Of a stretch of DNA of 46,295 nt, positions 17,492-25,313 are shown in pieces. Under the pieces are notes generated by a model that saw nothing but the letters and a program-made list of their open reading frames with translations, was not told where the DNA came from and did not search any database. This DNA comes from Lachnospiraceae bacterium (GTDB lineage Bacteria; Bacillota; Clostridia; Lachnospirales; Lachnospiraceae). Numbering within the stretch: position 1 is the first letter of the stretch; each line of letters starts with the position of its first letter. The position numbers and the translations under genes are program-made. Where the stretch lies: positions 1 to 46,295 of the forward strand of contig JAFZUW010000036.1 in NCBI GenBank assembly GCA_017618195.1, read 5' to 3'.

Positions 17492-17953
17492 TCAATCATC
17501 AATGGAGATGTACTTCTTCTCTTCGATCTCCGGCTTCGCTTCTTTCTTCGGGACTGTAATCCTCAGAATGCCGTTATCAAATTTTGCTTTGATATCATTC
17601 TCGGTAACGTCTTTACCGACATAGAAGCTTCGGCTGCAGGAACCGTAGTACCGCTCTCTGCGGATGTACTTGCCTTCCTTATCCTTCTCATCCTCTTTCT
17701 GCTCCTTGGAAGCATGGATGATCAGGTAGCCGTTCTTAAGTTCCGCCTTCACTTCGTTCTTGCCGTATCCCGGAAGATCCATGGCAAGCTCATAAGCTCC
17801 GTCGGTCTCCTTGACATCGGTCTTCATCAAACCGTTCATCGGGAATCCGATTCTCTCCATCGGTCTCATCGGTCTTACGTTTCTTTCAGGCTCGAACATA
17901 TTCTCAAAAAGATCATCAAACAAAGTATCATTGAAAACACCGGGTAACAACAT
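17492..17953 (-). CDS. Small heat-shock protein Hsp20
   Basis: The 153-residue protein has the alpha-crystallin domain (about 42-140), including NGILRITVPKK, the conserved end of the domain, and a C-terminal I-x-I motif (ISI) used in oligomer assembly. Hsp20 proteins hold unfolded proteins for refolding without using ATP. AGGAGG lies upstream of the start. The promoter overlaps a perfect CIRCE operator, so HrcA repression and heat induction are expected. The hsp20 promoter begins only a few bp past the stop of the upstream tetR-type gene. Confidence 0.95.
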   Translation of the reverse strand: MLLPGVFNDTLFDDLFENMFEPERNVRPMRPMERIGFPMNGLMKTDVKETDGAYELAMDLPGYGKNEVKAELKNGYLIIHASKEQKEDEKDKEGKYIRRERYYGSCSRSFYVGKDVTENDIKAKFDNGILRITVPKKEAKPEIEEKKYISIDD

Positions 17954-18044
17954 AGGTCATTCCTCCTTTTATCGGTTTAAAACCGTTACGTGTAAATTTG
18001 GGAAACTCCGGAGGTTTTCTTTCTTCCTCCCTCGTTCTGACTAT

Positions 18045-18073
18045 GTTATACCACTTGTTAGCACTCGTGTCAA
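18045..18073 (-). promoter_or_regulatory. hsp20 promoter
   Basis: On the minus strand TTGACA (18068-18073), 17 nt, TATAAC (18045-18050). The -35 hexamer lies entirely inside the CIRCE spacer. Confidence 0.9.
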
Positions 18074-18084
18074 GTGAGTGCTAA
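18058..18084. promoter_or_regulatory. CIRCE operator (HrcA binding site)
   Basis: Perfect consensus inverted repeat TTAGCACTC-N9-GAGTGCTAA. In Firmicutes it is bound by HrcA, which represses chaperone genes until heat titrates GroEL. HrcA itself is not in this window. Confidence 0.97.
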
Positions 18085-18090
18085 CAGTTT

Positions 18091-18762
18091 TCACATTTTC
18101 TTCACATTTCTTTTTTTCGGTCCCTGAAGAAGCTTCACAAGCACGTCATAAGCTTTCTCGCGGATGGCCGCGGTGTCTGCGGAAACCCGCTCTGCGTAAG
18201 CGCCTGCAGTCTCGGGATCCTTTCCGAGCATCCCCGAAAGCATGGTCAGGAACAAATGCTCCTCCCAAGGCCTGCTCTCCCGATCCGCTTCATCGTTTTC
18301 CAAAAAAGCGGGGATTGCACGCACGGCTGCACGGATCCGAAGCTCCGTTTCGGGCGCCGGCTCCCCTGCAAGAATCTCTTTAAGCATCTGCTCCGCTACC
18401 GCTCTGCCCGCCGGCTCGCTCAATCCTTCGCGGTAAATCTCACGCAGGTTCGGATAGCTGTCCGCACCATGACGAATCAGTGAAAGGAATGCCAATACTC
18501 CGTAGAAAGGATCCTTCTTACGGGCGGCAATTCGCTCCGCAGCTTCTTTGTTTCCGCGCAACAGCGCTTCCATAAGCTCGGTAAGGATTTCCTCCTTGCC
18601 GGAATAATAACAGTAGAATTTGCCGGTCGTACAGCCCGCTTCGGCCGCAAGCGCCTTCATTCCGGTCACTGTGTAGCCGTCTCTTAAAAATGCCCGTGCG
18701 GCAACCTGGAACAAGGCGTTCCTTGTCTTCTTCTGCTGTTCGGGGTTTACGGTTTTCGGCAT
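18091..18762 (-). CDS. TetR-family transcriptional regulator
   Basis: The 223-residue protein has an N-terminal TetR helix-turn-helix (about 12-60; recognition region AAEAGCTTGKFYCYYSGKEEIL) and a C-terminal ligand domain of all-helical character. The start at 18762 is chosen because AAAAGGAGG precedes it. It is divergent from plsY, with the two start codons 148 bp apart, and lies immediately upstream of the hsp20 promoter. Autoregulation or control of plsY is possible but no palindrome stands out. Confidence 0.9.
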   Translation of the reverse strand: MPKTVNPEQQKKTRNALFQVAARAFLRDGYTVTGMKALAAEAGCTTGKFYCYYSGKEEILTELMEALLRGNKEAAERIAARKKDPFYGVLAFLSLIRHGADSYPNLREIYREGLSEPAGRAVAEQMLKEILAGEPAPETELRIRAAVRAIPAFLENDEADRESRPWEEHLFLTMLSGMLGKDPETAGAYAERVSADTAAIREKAYDVLVKLLQGPKKRNVKKM

Positions 18763-18844
18763 GGTTCGTTCCTCCTTTTCCGTCCGGCCGGAATGCGCCG
18801 GTACGGTATGATTTGTTCTATCCGTTAAAGATTTGAAAAAATAT

Positions 18845-18873
18845 GAGACATTTTCCGTAAAGTGTAGTACAAT
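18845..18873 (+). promoter_or_regulatory. Probable promoter of plsY
   Basis: TACAAT (18868-18873) with GAGACA (18845-18850, four of six consensus bases) at 17 nt. Confidence 0.5.
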
Positions 18874-18910
18874 GGTTTCGGACTTCAAGTAAGGAGCAGG
18901 ACATCAGGTT

Positions 18911-19519
18911 ATGAAATATCTTATCGTATTTCTTATCGGTTATCTGGTCGGATGTTTCAGCACGGCCGATACCGTTGCCCGCATCCGTCACATCAACATC
19001 CGGAAGGAAGGAACCGGCAACCCCGGCGCTTCCAACGTCACATTTGTCCTCGGATGGAAGATGGGACTGATCGTAGGCGCCACGGACATTTTCAAAGGAA
19101 TTCTGGCTACGTTCATTACGATGATGGTAACCGGTAATCCGGTGCTCGGCGTATATGCCGGCTGCGGCTGCATCCTCGGCCACATGTTTCCGTTTTATCT
19201 GAAATTTCACGGTGGCAAAGGCTTCGCAACGCTCGTCGGCGTCTTCTTCGGATTCGACTGGAAATTTGCCCTGCTTGTCGTTCTGTTCATCTTTCTGATT
19301 ACGTGGATCACCGACTATATCGTGCTTTCCACACTGACAACCGCGATCCTGTTTCCGCTTCGTGCCTATGACGTGACCGCCAGCCTGACCGCACTGCTGA
19401 TCATTCTTCCGGTTGTCGCGATCATGTTTTTAAAACACTTGAAGAACCTGAACCGGATCTTCATTCAAAAGTCCGGAGAGAAAGGCTTCTCCCTGTTATT
19501 CAAAAAGAAATCCACCTGA
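18911..19519 (+). CDS. plsY: Acyl-phosphate glycerol-3-phosphate acyltransferase PlsY
   Basis: The 202-residue membrane protein has the PlsY signatures: GTGNPGASN (about 35-43) in the first cytoplasmic loop and GHMFPFYLKFHGGKG in the second, with about five membrane helices. It transfers the acyl group from acyl-phosphate to glycerol-3-phosphate, the first step of phospholipid synthesis in most bacteria; its partner PlsX is not in the window. The C-terminus carries a short basic tail. AAGGAG lies upstream of the start. Confidence 0.93.
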   Translation: MKYLIVFLIGYLVGCFSTADTVARIRHINIRKEGTGNPGASNVTFVLGWKMGLIVGATDIFKGILATFITMMVTGNPVLGVYAGCGCILGHMFPFYLKFHGGKGFATLVGVFFGFDWKFALLVVLFIFLITWITDYIVLSTLTTAILFPLRAYDVTASLTALLIILPVVAIMFLKHLKNLNRIFIQKSGEKGFSLLFKKKST

Positions 19520-19532
19520 TTTTGAAACGCAA

Positions 19533-19566
19533 ACGGCGTCCCGACTGACGGGCCGCCGTACTTTTA
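19533..19566 (+). terminator. plsY terminator
   Basis: Stem ACGGCG-CCCG / CGGG-CGCCGT with one internal mismatch (19533-19543, 19549-19559) followed by ACTTTTATT. It lies against the convergent SpoU-type gene. Confidence 0.75.
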
Positions 19567-20349
19567 TTATCTGTGTCTCTTTACTTCGTACATCAACAGG
19601 GCTGCCGCAACGGCCGCATTCAGCGACTCGGCACTTCCCTCCATCGGAATACGCACCCTCTTGTCCGCAATCCCGGTCACCTCATCCGACAGCCCGTTTC
19701 CTTCGTTTCCGATCAGTATTCCGACCGGTCCCGCGTAATCGGGCTCGTCATAAGGAACAGACCCCTTCAGGTGCGCCGCATAAAGCGTATATCCCTGATT
19801 TCGGAGTGTCCGAAGCGTATCCGGCAGATTGTCCGCATATGCGAACGGAACGCGGAATATCGCGCCCATGGTGGATCGTACGACCTTCGGCGAGTATGCA
19901 TCGACCGAATCCGCGGAAAGAATGACTCCGCCGATTCCCGCCGCTTCCGCAGTTCTCAGGATTGTTCCGAGATTTCCGGGATCCTGAAGCGTCTCGAGGA
20001 TCAAAAGCGGCCTTCCGGATTCCGCCAGCTGTCCGCACGTCCTGTTCCGCATCTTTACAAGCGCGATCACGCCCTGCGGCGTTACGGTCTCGGCAACCGA
20101 ATCAAACACGTCGTCCGAAACCTCTTCGGTAACACACCCATCAAGAAGCGCACGCTCCTGCGCGGTTAACGACCCAAGAGCGGACTGCGCCCAATACGCC
20201 TTGATAAGAAGTTCCGGTGCCTGCGCGAGGATTTCGAAGAACATCTTTCTTCCTTCGCAGACATATACGCCGTCTTCCTTTCTCGCGCTCCGGCTTTTCA
20301 TCAGCTTCGTAAGATATTTCAATTGACTGTTCGATCTGGCTGTAATCAT
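19567..20349 (-). CDS. SpoU/TrmH-family RNA 2'-O-methyltransferase
   Basis: The 260-residue protein has an N-terminal RNA-substrate domain and a C-terminal SPOUT fold with its three motifs: LQDPGNLGTILRTAEAAG (motif 1), GILIGNEGNGLS (motif 2) and IPMEGSAESLNAAVA (motif 3). These bind SAM in a trefoil knot and methylate rRNA or tRNA ribose. The target is not fixed by sequence alone. GGAGAG lies upstream of the start. It is the last gene after prfA (77-bp gap) and fits a translation-related operon. Confidence 0.92.
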   Translation of the reverse strand: MITARSNSQLKYLTKLMKSRSARKEDGVYVCEGRKMFFEILAQAPELLIKAYWAQSALGSLTAQERALLDGCVTEEVSDDVFDSVAETVTPQGVIALVKMRNRTCGQLAESGRPLLILETLQDPGNLGTILRTAEAAGIGGVILSADSVDAYSPKVVRSTMGAIFRVPFAYADNLPDTLRTLRNQGYTLYAAHLKGSVPYDEPDYAGPVGILIGNEGNGLSDEVTGIADKRVRIPMEGSAESLNAAVAAALLMYEVKRHR

Positions 20350-20426
20350 TTCGCTCTCCGTATTCGAAGGGATTTGCCCCGCATACTTTCATCTTATTCA
20401 CCGAGGAGCTGCGCCAATCTTCTTTT

Positions 20427-21497
20427 TCAAGCTTCCTCGCTTGCGAGCTTGGCCGCCTGGTCGGCTGCGATTAATGCATCCAGTATCTCCTGCAGGTCAC
20501 CGTTCATGATCTTGTCAATCTTATAAAGCGTAAGGCCGATCCGGTGATCGGTCACGCGGCTCTGCGGGAAGTTGTAAGTACGGATCTTCTCGGAACGGTC
20601 TCCGGTTCCGATCTGGCTCCGTCTTGCCGCAGCCTCCGCCTCATGCGCCTTCTGCAGCTCGAGATCAAGCAGTTTCGAACGGAGTAAGGCAAATGCCTTG
20701 TCCTTATTCTGCAGCTGCGACTTCTCGGTCTGGGAGTATACGACGATACCCGTCGGATAGTGTGTCAAACGTACGGCGGAGTCGGTCGTGTTTACGCACT
20801 GGCCGCCGTTTCCGGATGCACGCATTACGTCGATACGGATATCCTTTTCATCAATCTGTACGTCCACATCTTCCGCCTCGGGCATTACGGCTACCGATGC
20901 GGTCGAGGTATGGATACGGCCGCCGGACTCGGTCTCGGGAACACGCTGTACGCGGTGTACGCCGCTCTCGTATTTGAGAACGGAATATGCGCCCTGGCCG
21001 TGCACCATGAACTGAACTTCCTTCATGCCGCCGATACCGGTCTCGTCGATGTTCACGAGCTCGGTCTTCCAATGTCTCGATTCAATATAGTGGATGTACA
21101 TCCGGTACAGCTCCGCCGCGAACAGTGCAGCCTCGTCACCGCCTGCGCCGGCACGAATCTCCACAACTACGTCTTTCTCATCAAGCGGATCCTTCGGCAG
21201 AAGAAGGATCTTCATCTCTTTCTCGAGTCTCTCGACATCGTCCTTTGCCGCGGAAAGCTCTTCCTTGAGCATCTCCCGCATGTCTTCATCACTCTCTGTG
21301 GCAAGCAGATCCTCGCTGTCGGCGATCGTCTCCTTTGCCTTCTTATAAGCGGTGTATGCCGCCACGAGGGGCATCATCTCGCTCTGTTCCTTCATCAGTT
21401 TACGGAAACGGTTCTGGTCGCTCGTAACCATCGGGTCCGCAAGCTCCAGCTGCATTTCCTCATATCTCTTCAAGAGATCTTCCAATTTGTCAAACAT
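20427..21497 (-). CDS. prfA: Peptide chain release factor 1
   Basis: The 356-residue protein has the RF1 codon-recognition tripeptide (PET, 187-189, in VQRVPETES) and the catalytic GGQ (231-233, in GNGGQCVN). It reads UAA and UAG and triggers peptidyl-tRNA hydrolysis in the ribosome. AAAGGAG precedes the ATG. The enzyme that methylates the GGQ glutamine, PrmC, is encoded directly upstream in the same operon. Confidence 0.97.
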   Translation of the reverse strand: MFDKLEDLLKRYEEMQLELADPMVTSDQNRFRKLMKEQSEMMPLVAAYTAYKKAKETIADSEDLLATESDEDMREMLKEELSAAKDDVERLEKEMKILLLPKDPLDEKDVVVEIRAGAGGDEAALFAAELYRMYIHYIESRHWKTELVNIDETGIGGMKEVQFMVHGQGAYSVLKYESGVHRVQRVPETESGGRIHTSTASVAVMPEAEDVDVQIDEKDIRIDVMRASGNGGQCVNTTDSAVRLTHYPTGIVVYSQTEKSQLQNKDKAFALLRSKLLDLELQKAHEAEAAARRSQIGTGDRSEKIRTYNFPQSRVTDHRIGLTLYKIDKIMNGDLQEILDALIAADQAAKLASEEA

Positions 21498-21553
21498 GAT
21501 TATTCTCCTTTGTATCGTTTCTGTTCATTTCGGTTACTCGTCTGAAGGAAACG

Positions 21554-22396
21554 CTACAAATGTCCGACCACCACGCGGTCATTGCCCGCATAGTCCTTAA
21601 TCACCTTTACTTCGGAGAATCCGTTCGCGCGAAACAGTTCGGGAACGGTAACTCCCTGGTCATAACCGATCTCCACGATCAGATACCCTCCTTTCCTATC
21701 CGGTCCGGCAGCCCGTAAATGCTTTGCGCCTTCGGCCGTCAGAATCCGGTAAAACGTAAGCCCGTCCTCGCCGCCGTAAAGCGCCGTGCGGGGTTCGTAA
21801 TCCTTTACTTCGGGCATCAGATGTTCCATCTGTTCCCGGTCAATATAGGGCGGATTGGACACGATCACGTCATATATTCCGTCCGCCTTTTCAAACATAT
21901 CACTTAAGATCCATGTGACATCCGCGCCGTTACGCGCAGCATTGTCCTTTGCCACCGCAAGCGCCTCTTCCGAAATATCCGCAGCCGTTACCGACCGCGC
22001 CTTTGAGAGCTTCATAAGACTGATTGCAATACACCCTGTTCCGGTGCACATATCAAGTACATCGGCTCCGTCGCAAAGCGGGAGTGCCTGCTCAACAAGC
22101 ACTTCCGTATCGGGTCTCGGGCACAGAGTATCCCTTGTAACGCGGAACGAAAGTCCCATAAAGCCCTGCACGCCCGTAATCTGCTGCAGCGGCTCCCTGC
22201 CGGCCCTGCGTCCCACAAGCTCCGCAAAACGGTCCGCTTCCGCATCCTTCATGCGCTCGCCGGAGCGCATCAGCCAGTCCGAAAGCGTCATGCCGCTCAC
22301 ATAAAGCAACAGCTCCTTCGCGTCAAAATCCGCATCCGGAACGCCCGCATTTTTCAGTTGAATCGCCGCCTGTCTCAGCGCCTCCCGATATGTCAT
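21554..22396 (-). CDS. prmC: Release factor glutamine N5-methyltransferase PrmC
   Basis: The 280-residue protein has the PrmC helical N-terminal domain and a class I methyltransferase fold: SAM motif around VLDMCTGTGCIAISL (about 113-127) and the catalytic NPPY (181-184) that holds the glutamine side chain. It methylates the GGQ of release factors. Its first 74 nt overlap, in another frame, the end of the DUF1385 gene. Its N-terminus TYREALRQA matches the family start, so the overlap looks real. It is followed by its substrate gene prfA. Confidence 0.94.
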   Translation of the reverse strand: MTYREALRQAAIQLKNAGVPDADFDAKELLLYVSGMTLSDWLMRSGERMKDAEADRFAELVGRRAGREPLQQITGVQGFMGLSFRVTRDTLCPRPDTEVLVEQALPLCDGADVLDMCTGTGCIAISLMKLSKARSVTAADISEEALAVAKDNAARNGADVTWILSDMFEKADGIYDVIVSNPPYIDREQMEHLMPEVKDYEPRTALYGGEDGLTFYRILTAEGAKHLRAAGPDRKGGYLIVEIGYDQGVTVPELFRANGFSEVKVIKDYAGNDRVVVGHL

Positions 22397-23489
22397 TGCC
22401 GTTATCTCCGTTCAGAAAAGCCTTCCAGTCGAATACCGCTTCCACGGAAGCGATCGCGCATTCGAGCATGGCATCGTCCGGTTCCTTCGTTGTCAGCGCC
22501 TGCATCCACAGACCCGGACGGCTGAGCGCGTTAACCACCTTGTTGTCCGAGCGTCCGGCAAGCTTTAAAAATTCATAGCTGATACCTGCCACGAGCGGCA
22601 GAAGCAGAAGTCTTGTTCCGAAACGGACCAGGATCTTGATGATCGCGCTGTCTCCCTCATATAACGGAAAGCAGTTTACTACGGAAAATACGAGGATACT
22701 GATTACCATTACGAGCAGCAGAAAGCTCGTACCGCAGCGTTTGTGCTCCTTGCTTGAGCTTCTCGCATTCTCAACGGTAAGCGGAAGCCCGTGCTCGATA
22801 CAGTTGATCGTCTTATGCTCCGCCCCGTGATAACAATATACGCGTTTAATGTCCGGCATCAGAGAGATGGCTGCGACATAGGAGACAAAGATGATCATTC
22901 TTACAACGCCTTCGATCACGCTTGTCGCAAACGGGCTGTCCCAGCCGGTAAGCGATTCGATCGCGCCGGTGATCAGTACCGGCAGGAAGAAGAACAATGC
23001 GATCGTTAAAGCAAGCGAAAGCATTACGGTCAGTGCGATCGCCGCAGGCGTCATAACCGTCTCCTGCTTGGGAGCGGCCTGCGCCGAAGCTTCTTCGGAC
23101 TGAGCCTTTTCGTTCGAAGCCTCTTCGGACTGAACCGTTTCGGGCTGCGGCTCCTCTGCGGCCGCATTCTGAACGGTCTTCGTCACATCTGCCTTCGCGG
23201 ATGTTTTCTTTTTCTTCTTGTCATCCTTCTTATCGTCCGTTCCGTCATCGATGAAATCCGCGGAATATGTAAGCGCCTTGATGCCGATCACCATCGACTC
23301 GATCAGGTTGACCGCACCGCGGATGAACGGCCAACCGAGAAACTTCACTTTCTCGCTGACGCTGTGGGTTTCCTTAATGTCAACGACGATCTCGCCGTCC
23401 GGTTTCCGGCATGCAACCGCATAACGGTCCTTGTTGCGCATCATCACGCCTTCCATAACGGCCTGCCCGCCGATTCCGGAATTCTTCAT
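22323..23489 (-). CDS. DUF1385 integral membrane protein
   Basis: This 388-residue protein is of the DUF1385 (YqhQ) family. It starts with the GGQAVMEGVMMR signature and contains the family motif HGAEHKTINCIEHG, with several membrane helices (about 155-180, 195-215, 250-275, 290-310). The role is unknown. Compared with usual members it carries an acidic low-complexity insert (about 85-145) with QSEEAS-type repeats. It follows rpmE after a terminator and overlaps prmC by 74 nt, so translation is probably coupled. Confidence 0.9.
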   Translation of the reverse strand: MKNSGIGGQAVMEGVMMRNKDRYAVACRKPDGEIVVDIKETHSVSEKVKFLGWPFIRGAVNLIESMVIGIKALTYSADFIDDGTDDKKDDKKKKKTSAKADVTKTVQNAAAEEPQPETVQSEEASNEKAQSEEASAQAAPKQETVMTPAAIALTVMLSLALTIALFFFLPVLITGAIESLTGWDSPFATSVIEGVVRMIIFVSYVAAISLMPDIKRVYCYHGAEHKTINCIEHGLPLTVENARSSSKEHKRCGTSFLLLVMVISILVFSVVNCFPLYEGDSAIIKILVRFGTRLLLLPLVAGISYEFLKLAGRSDNKVVNALSRPGLWMQALTTKEPDDAMLECAIASVEAVFDWKAFLNGDNGNDISGGAETGGDSTEKCGRSGCGF

Positions 23490-23544
23490 TGCATCCCCCT
23501 GTCCGCCCGCGCAAAACGCAGGCAGGTTTTCTTTCGCCGTATAG

Positions 23545-23577
23545 AAAAAGGAGTTGAGATAACGGATACCTCAACTC
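23545..23577 (-). terminator. rpmE terminator or attenuator
   Basis: Perfect minus-strand stem GAGTTGAG / CTCAACTC (23570-23577, 23551-23558) followed by CTTTTTC. No new promoter is evident between it and the DUF1385 gene, so read-through may drive the downstream translation operon. Confidence 0.8.
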
Positions 23578-23611
23578 TTTCCAAAAGTCCTATTCATGAA
23601 TCCCAATCGGA

Positions 23612-23809
23612 TTACAGACCATACTTCTTGTTGAACTTCTCGATCGCACCGCGTGCTTTCGCAGCCTTCTTCTGGCCGGTATAGAAAGCATGGCACTTGG
23701 AGCAGATTTCCACATGGATCTCAGACTTGGTCGATCCCGTTACGAATTCATTACCGCAGTTGCAGGTAACCTTTGCCTGATAGTACTTCGGCTGGATTGC
23801 TTCCTTCAT
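23612..23809 (-). CDS. rpmE: 50S ribosomal protein L31, zinc-binding form
   Basis: The 65-residue protein is a normal-length L31 with the four zinc ligands Cys16, Cys18, Cys36 and Cys39 (the C+ form), ending FNKKYGL. The ATG at 23809 fits the family and is preceded by AGAGGTGAG. In bacteria with two L31 types the zinc form is used when zinc is ample. It has its own strong promoter and a structured leader. Confidence 0.97.
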   Translation of the reverse strand: MKEAIQPKYYQAKVTCNCGNEFVTGSTKSEIHVEICSKCHAFYTGQKKAAKARGAIEKFNKKYGL

Positions 23810-23845
23810 AACTCTCACCTCTCTAATACTGAATAATATTTGGTA

Positions 23846-23869
23846 GTCGGCCGGCCGAAACCAGTCGAC
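23846..23869 (-). promoter_or_regulatory. Hairpin in the rpmE leader, possible L31 autoregulatory element
   Basis: The rpmE leader (about 95 nt) holds a GTCGACTGG / CCGGCCGAC hairpin (one G-U pair, one mismatch) about 40-60 nt before the start. Leader elements that bind L31 are described in Firmicutes; assignment here is inference. Confidence 0.45.
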
Positions 23870-23911
23870 CTAACATCCGATTATTATGCCCTTTCACAGG
23901 ACAGCGGACTT

Positions 23912-23940
23912 ATTATATCATAGCATTTTCCGGAATGCAA
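23912..23940 (-). promoter_or_regulatory. rpmE promoter
   Basis: On the minus strand TTGCAT (23935-23940), 17 nt, TATAAT (23912-23917). Confidence 0.85.
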
Positions 23941-24005
23941 TACCCAATATACGGAAAATGAGCCTCTGTTTTTGCAAAAAAGCCGTCCCGAAGCAGTTCT
24001 CCGAT

Positions 24006-25214
24006 CTACCTTCCGGTTCTTCTTTCCAACCAATCGCGTTCCTTTTCCGTAAGATCCTTTTTCGGGACATCAAATGCCTGATACTGATAGGTTATCGTTG
24101 ATGATACGGAACCGTCCGGGTTCTTCTGGATTTCTTTCTTCAAGACATCGTTTTCATCATACTCATACTCACAGTCATAAAGGATTGAACCGTCCATATA
24201 GTACTGCGTTTCGCGTGTCTTGTTTCCGCGTCCGTCATATGCATACTCATAGGTATATTCGTAATTGGACGATGAGGAAACGCTTGAGGCACCTGTTTCC
24301 TTCTTACGGATCATGTTGCCCGTATTATCGTAATCATAAGTATGCAGATACGAATAAGAAATACCCTTTTGATCCTCGAACAGGTATGTCTCGGAAATCA
24401 GATTTCCTGCCCCGTCGTAGGTATACTCCGTTGCGGACTCCGTCACTCCGGGCTTTTCTCCGCCGATCATACGGATGAGTCTGCCTTCCGAATCATATGT
24501 ATGCTCTTCATTCCAAACGGATATGTTGTCCGCATCGGTCTTCCGGTAGCTGATCATATTCCCGGCTTCATCATAACCGTATTCCATCCGTGCACTGAGC
24601 GACTTTGTCCGGCCCATATAGACCGTCTTCGTCAGCATGTGATGACCGGCATCGTATGTGTATTCGGTAAGGGATGCATTGTCCGCATCAAACTCGGGAG
24701 GCGTAACCTCAATCGATTTCACATCTCCGTTATCAAAGTAGGTTCTTGTCTCAACCGTGATGTGCATGGCATCTTTTACGCTGCTTGCAAGGTTAATCGT
24801 TCTTTGCTCCTTGCCGATCATCCTGCCCGCCTCGTCATAAGTGAAATACGTTTCCTGCTGGATTGTATCGCCGTCGCGGTAAAGGATGGAATGCGTCAAT
24901 CGTCCGGATGCATCATATTCCTGCCTTTCAAGCTTGTAGGAAAGATTGCCCGTCTCTATTGTCCGTTCCGTCTCGCGCCATACCCGGACGATTTCTTCCG
25001 GGTCCGGGGCAGGCGACGGTTCCATGCCGGTCGGTTCGGGAACCGTTCCGGTCGGCGTTACGGTAATGCTCTGCTCTTTCTTCTCTGCCTTCTTCTTTCC
25101 GGAAAATACGCCCGCCAGCAGCAGGCCTTCCGCAGCTATCGCAATCAGACACACACATGCGATTGCAATGAAAAACGGCTTCTTCCGGATTCCTTTTCTT
25201 CCGGTTCTTTTCAT
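24006..25214 (-). CDS. YD-repeat (RHS-like) membrane-anchored protein
   Basis: The 402-residue protein has a basic N-terminus, one membrane helix (about 14-36) and a Pro/Thr-rich linker (50-75). A tandem series of YD-type repeats fills most of the rest (pattern Y-[DT]-x-x-G-x-[ML]-I-x-x-x-x), for example YDEAGRMIGKE, YDEAGNMISYR and YDGAGNLISET. YD repeats form extracellular beta-sheet shells or carbohydrate-binding arrays. There is no RHS core or toxin C-terminus, so this is probably a surface scaffold, not a polymorphic toxin. The start at 25214 follows AAAAGGAGA. It lies 99 bp after rho on the same strand. Confidence 0.75.
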   Translation of the reverse strand: MKRTGRKGIRKKPFFIAIACVCLIAIAAEGLLLAGVFSGKKKAEKKEQSITVTPTGTVPEPTGMEPSPAPDPEEIVRVWRETERTIETGNLSYKLERQEYDASGRLTHSILYRDGDTIQQETYFTYDEAGRMIGKEQRTINLASSVKDAMHITVETRTYFDNGDVKSIEVTPPEFDADNASLTEYTYDAGHHMLTKTVYMGRTKSLSARMEYGYDEAGNMISYRKTDADNISVWNEEHTYDSEGRLIRMIGGEKPGVTESATEYTYDGAGNLISETYLFEDQKGISYSYLHTYDYDNTGNMIRKKETGASSVSSSSNYEYTYEYAYDGRGNKTRETQYYMDGSILYDCEYEYDENDVLKKEIQKNPDGSVSSTITYQYQAFDVPKKDLTEKERDWLERRTGR

Positions 25215-25271
25215 AATTACTCTCTCCTTTTCTTTCCCCACTCAAATCCTGTTCTTCCGTCTTATGTCTAT

Positions 25272-25288
25272 GTCCGGACTTTCCGGAC
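25272..25288. other. Short perfect palindrome between rho and the YD-repeat gene
   Basis: GTCCGGA-CTT-TCCGGAC. It forms a 7-bp hairpin on either strand without a U-run, so it is not a clear terminator; rho and the YD-repeat gene may be cotranscribed. Confidence 0.5.
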
Positions 25289-25313
25289 GTTATTCCGCTT
25301 CATGCCGGTTTCC

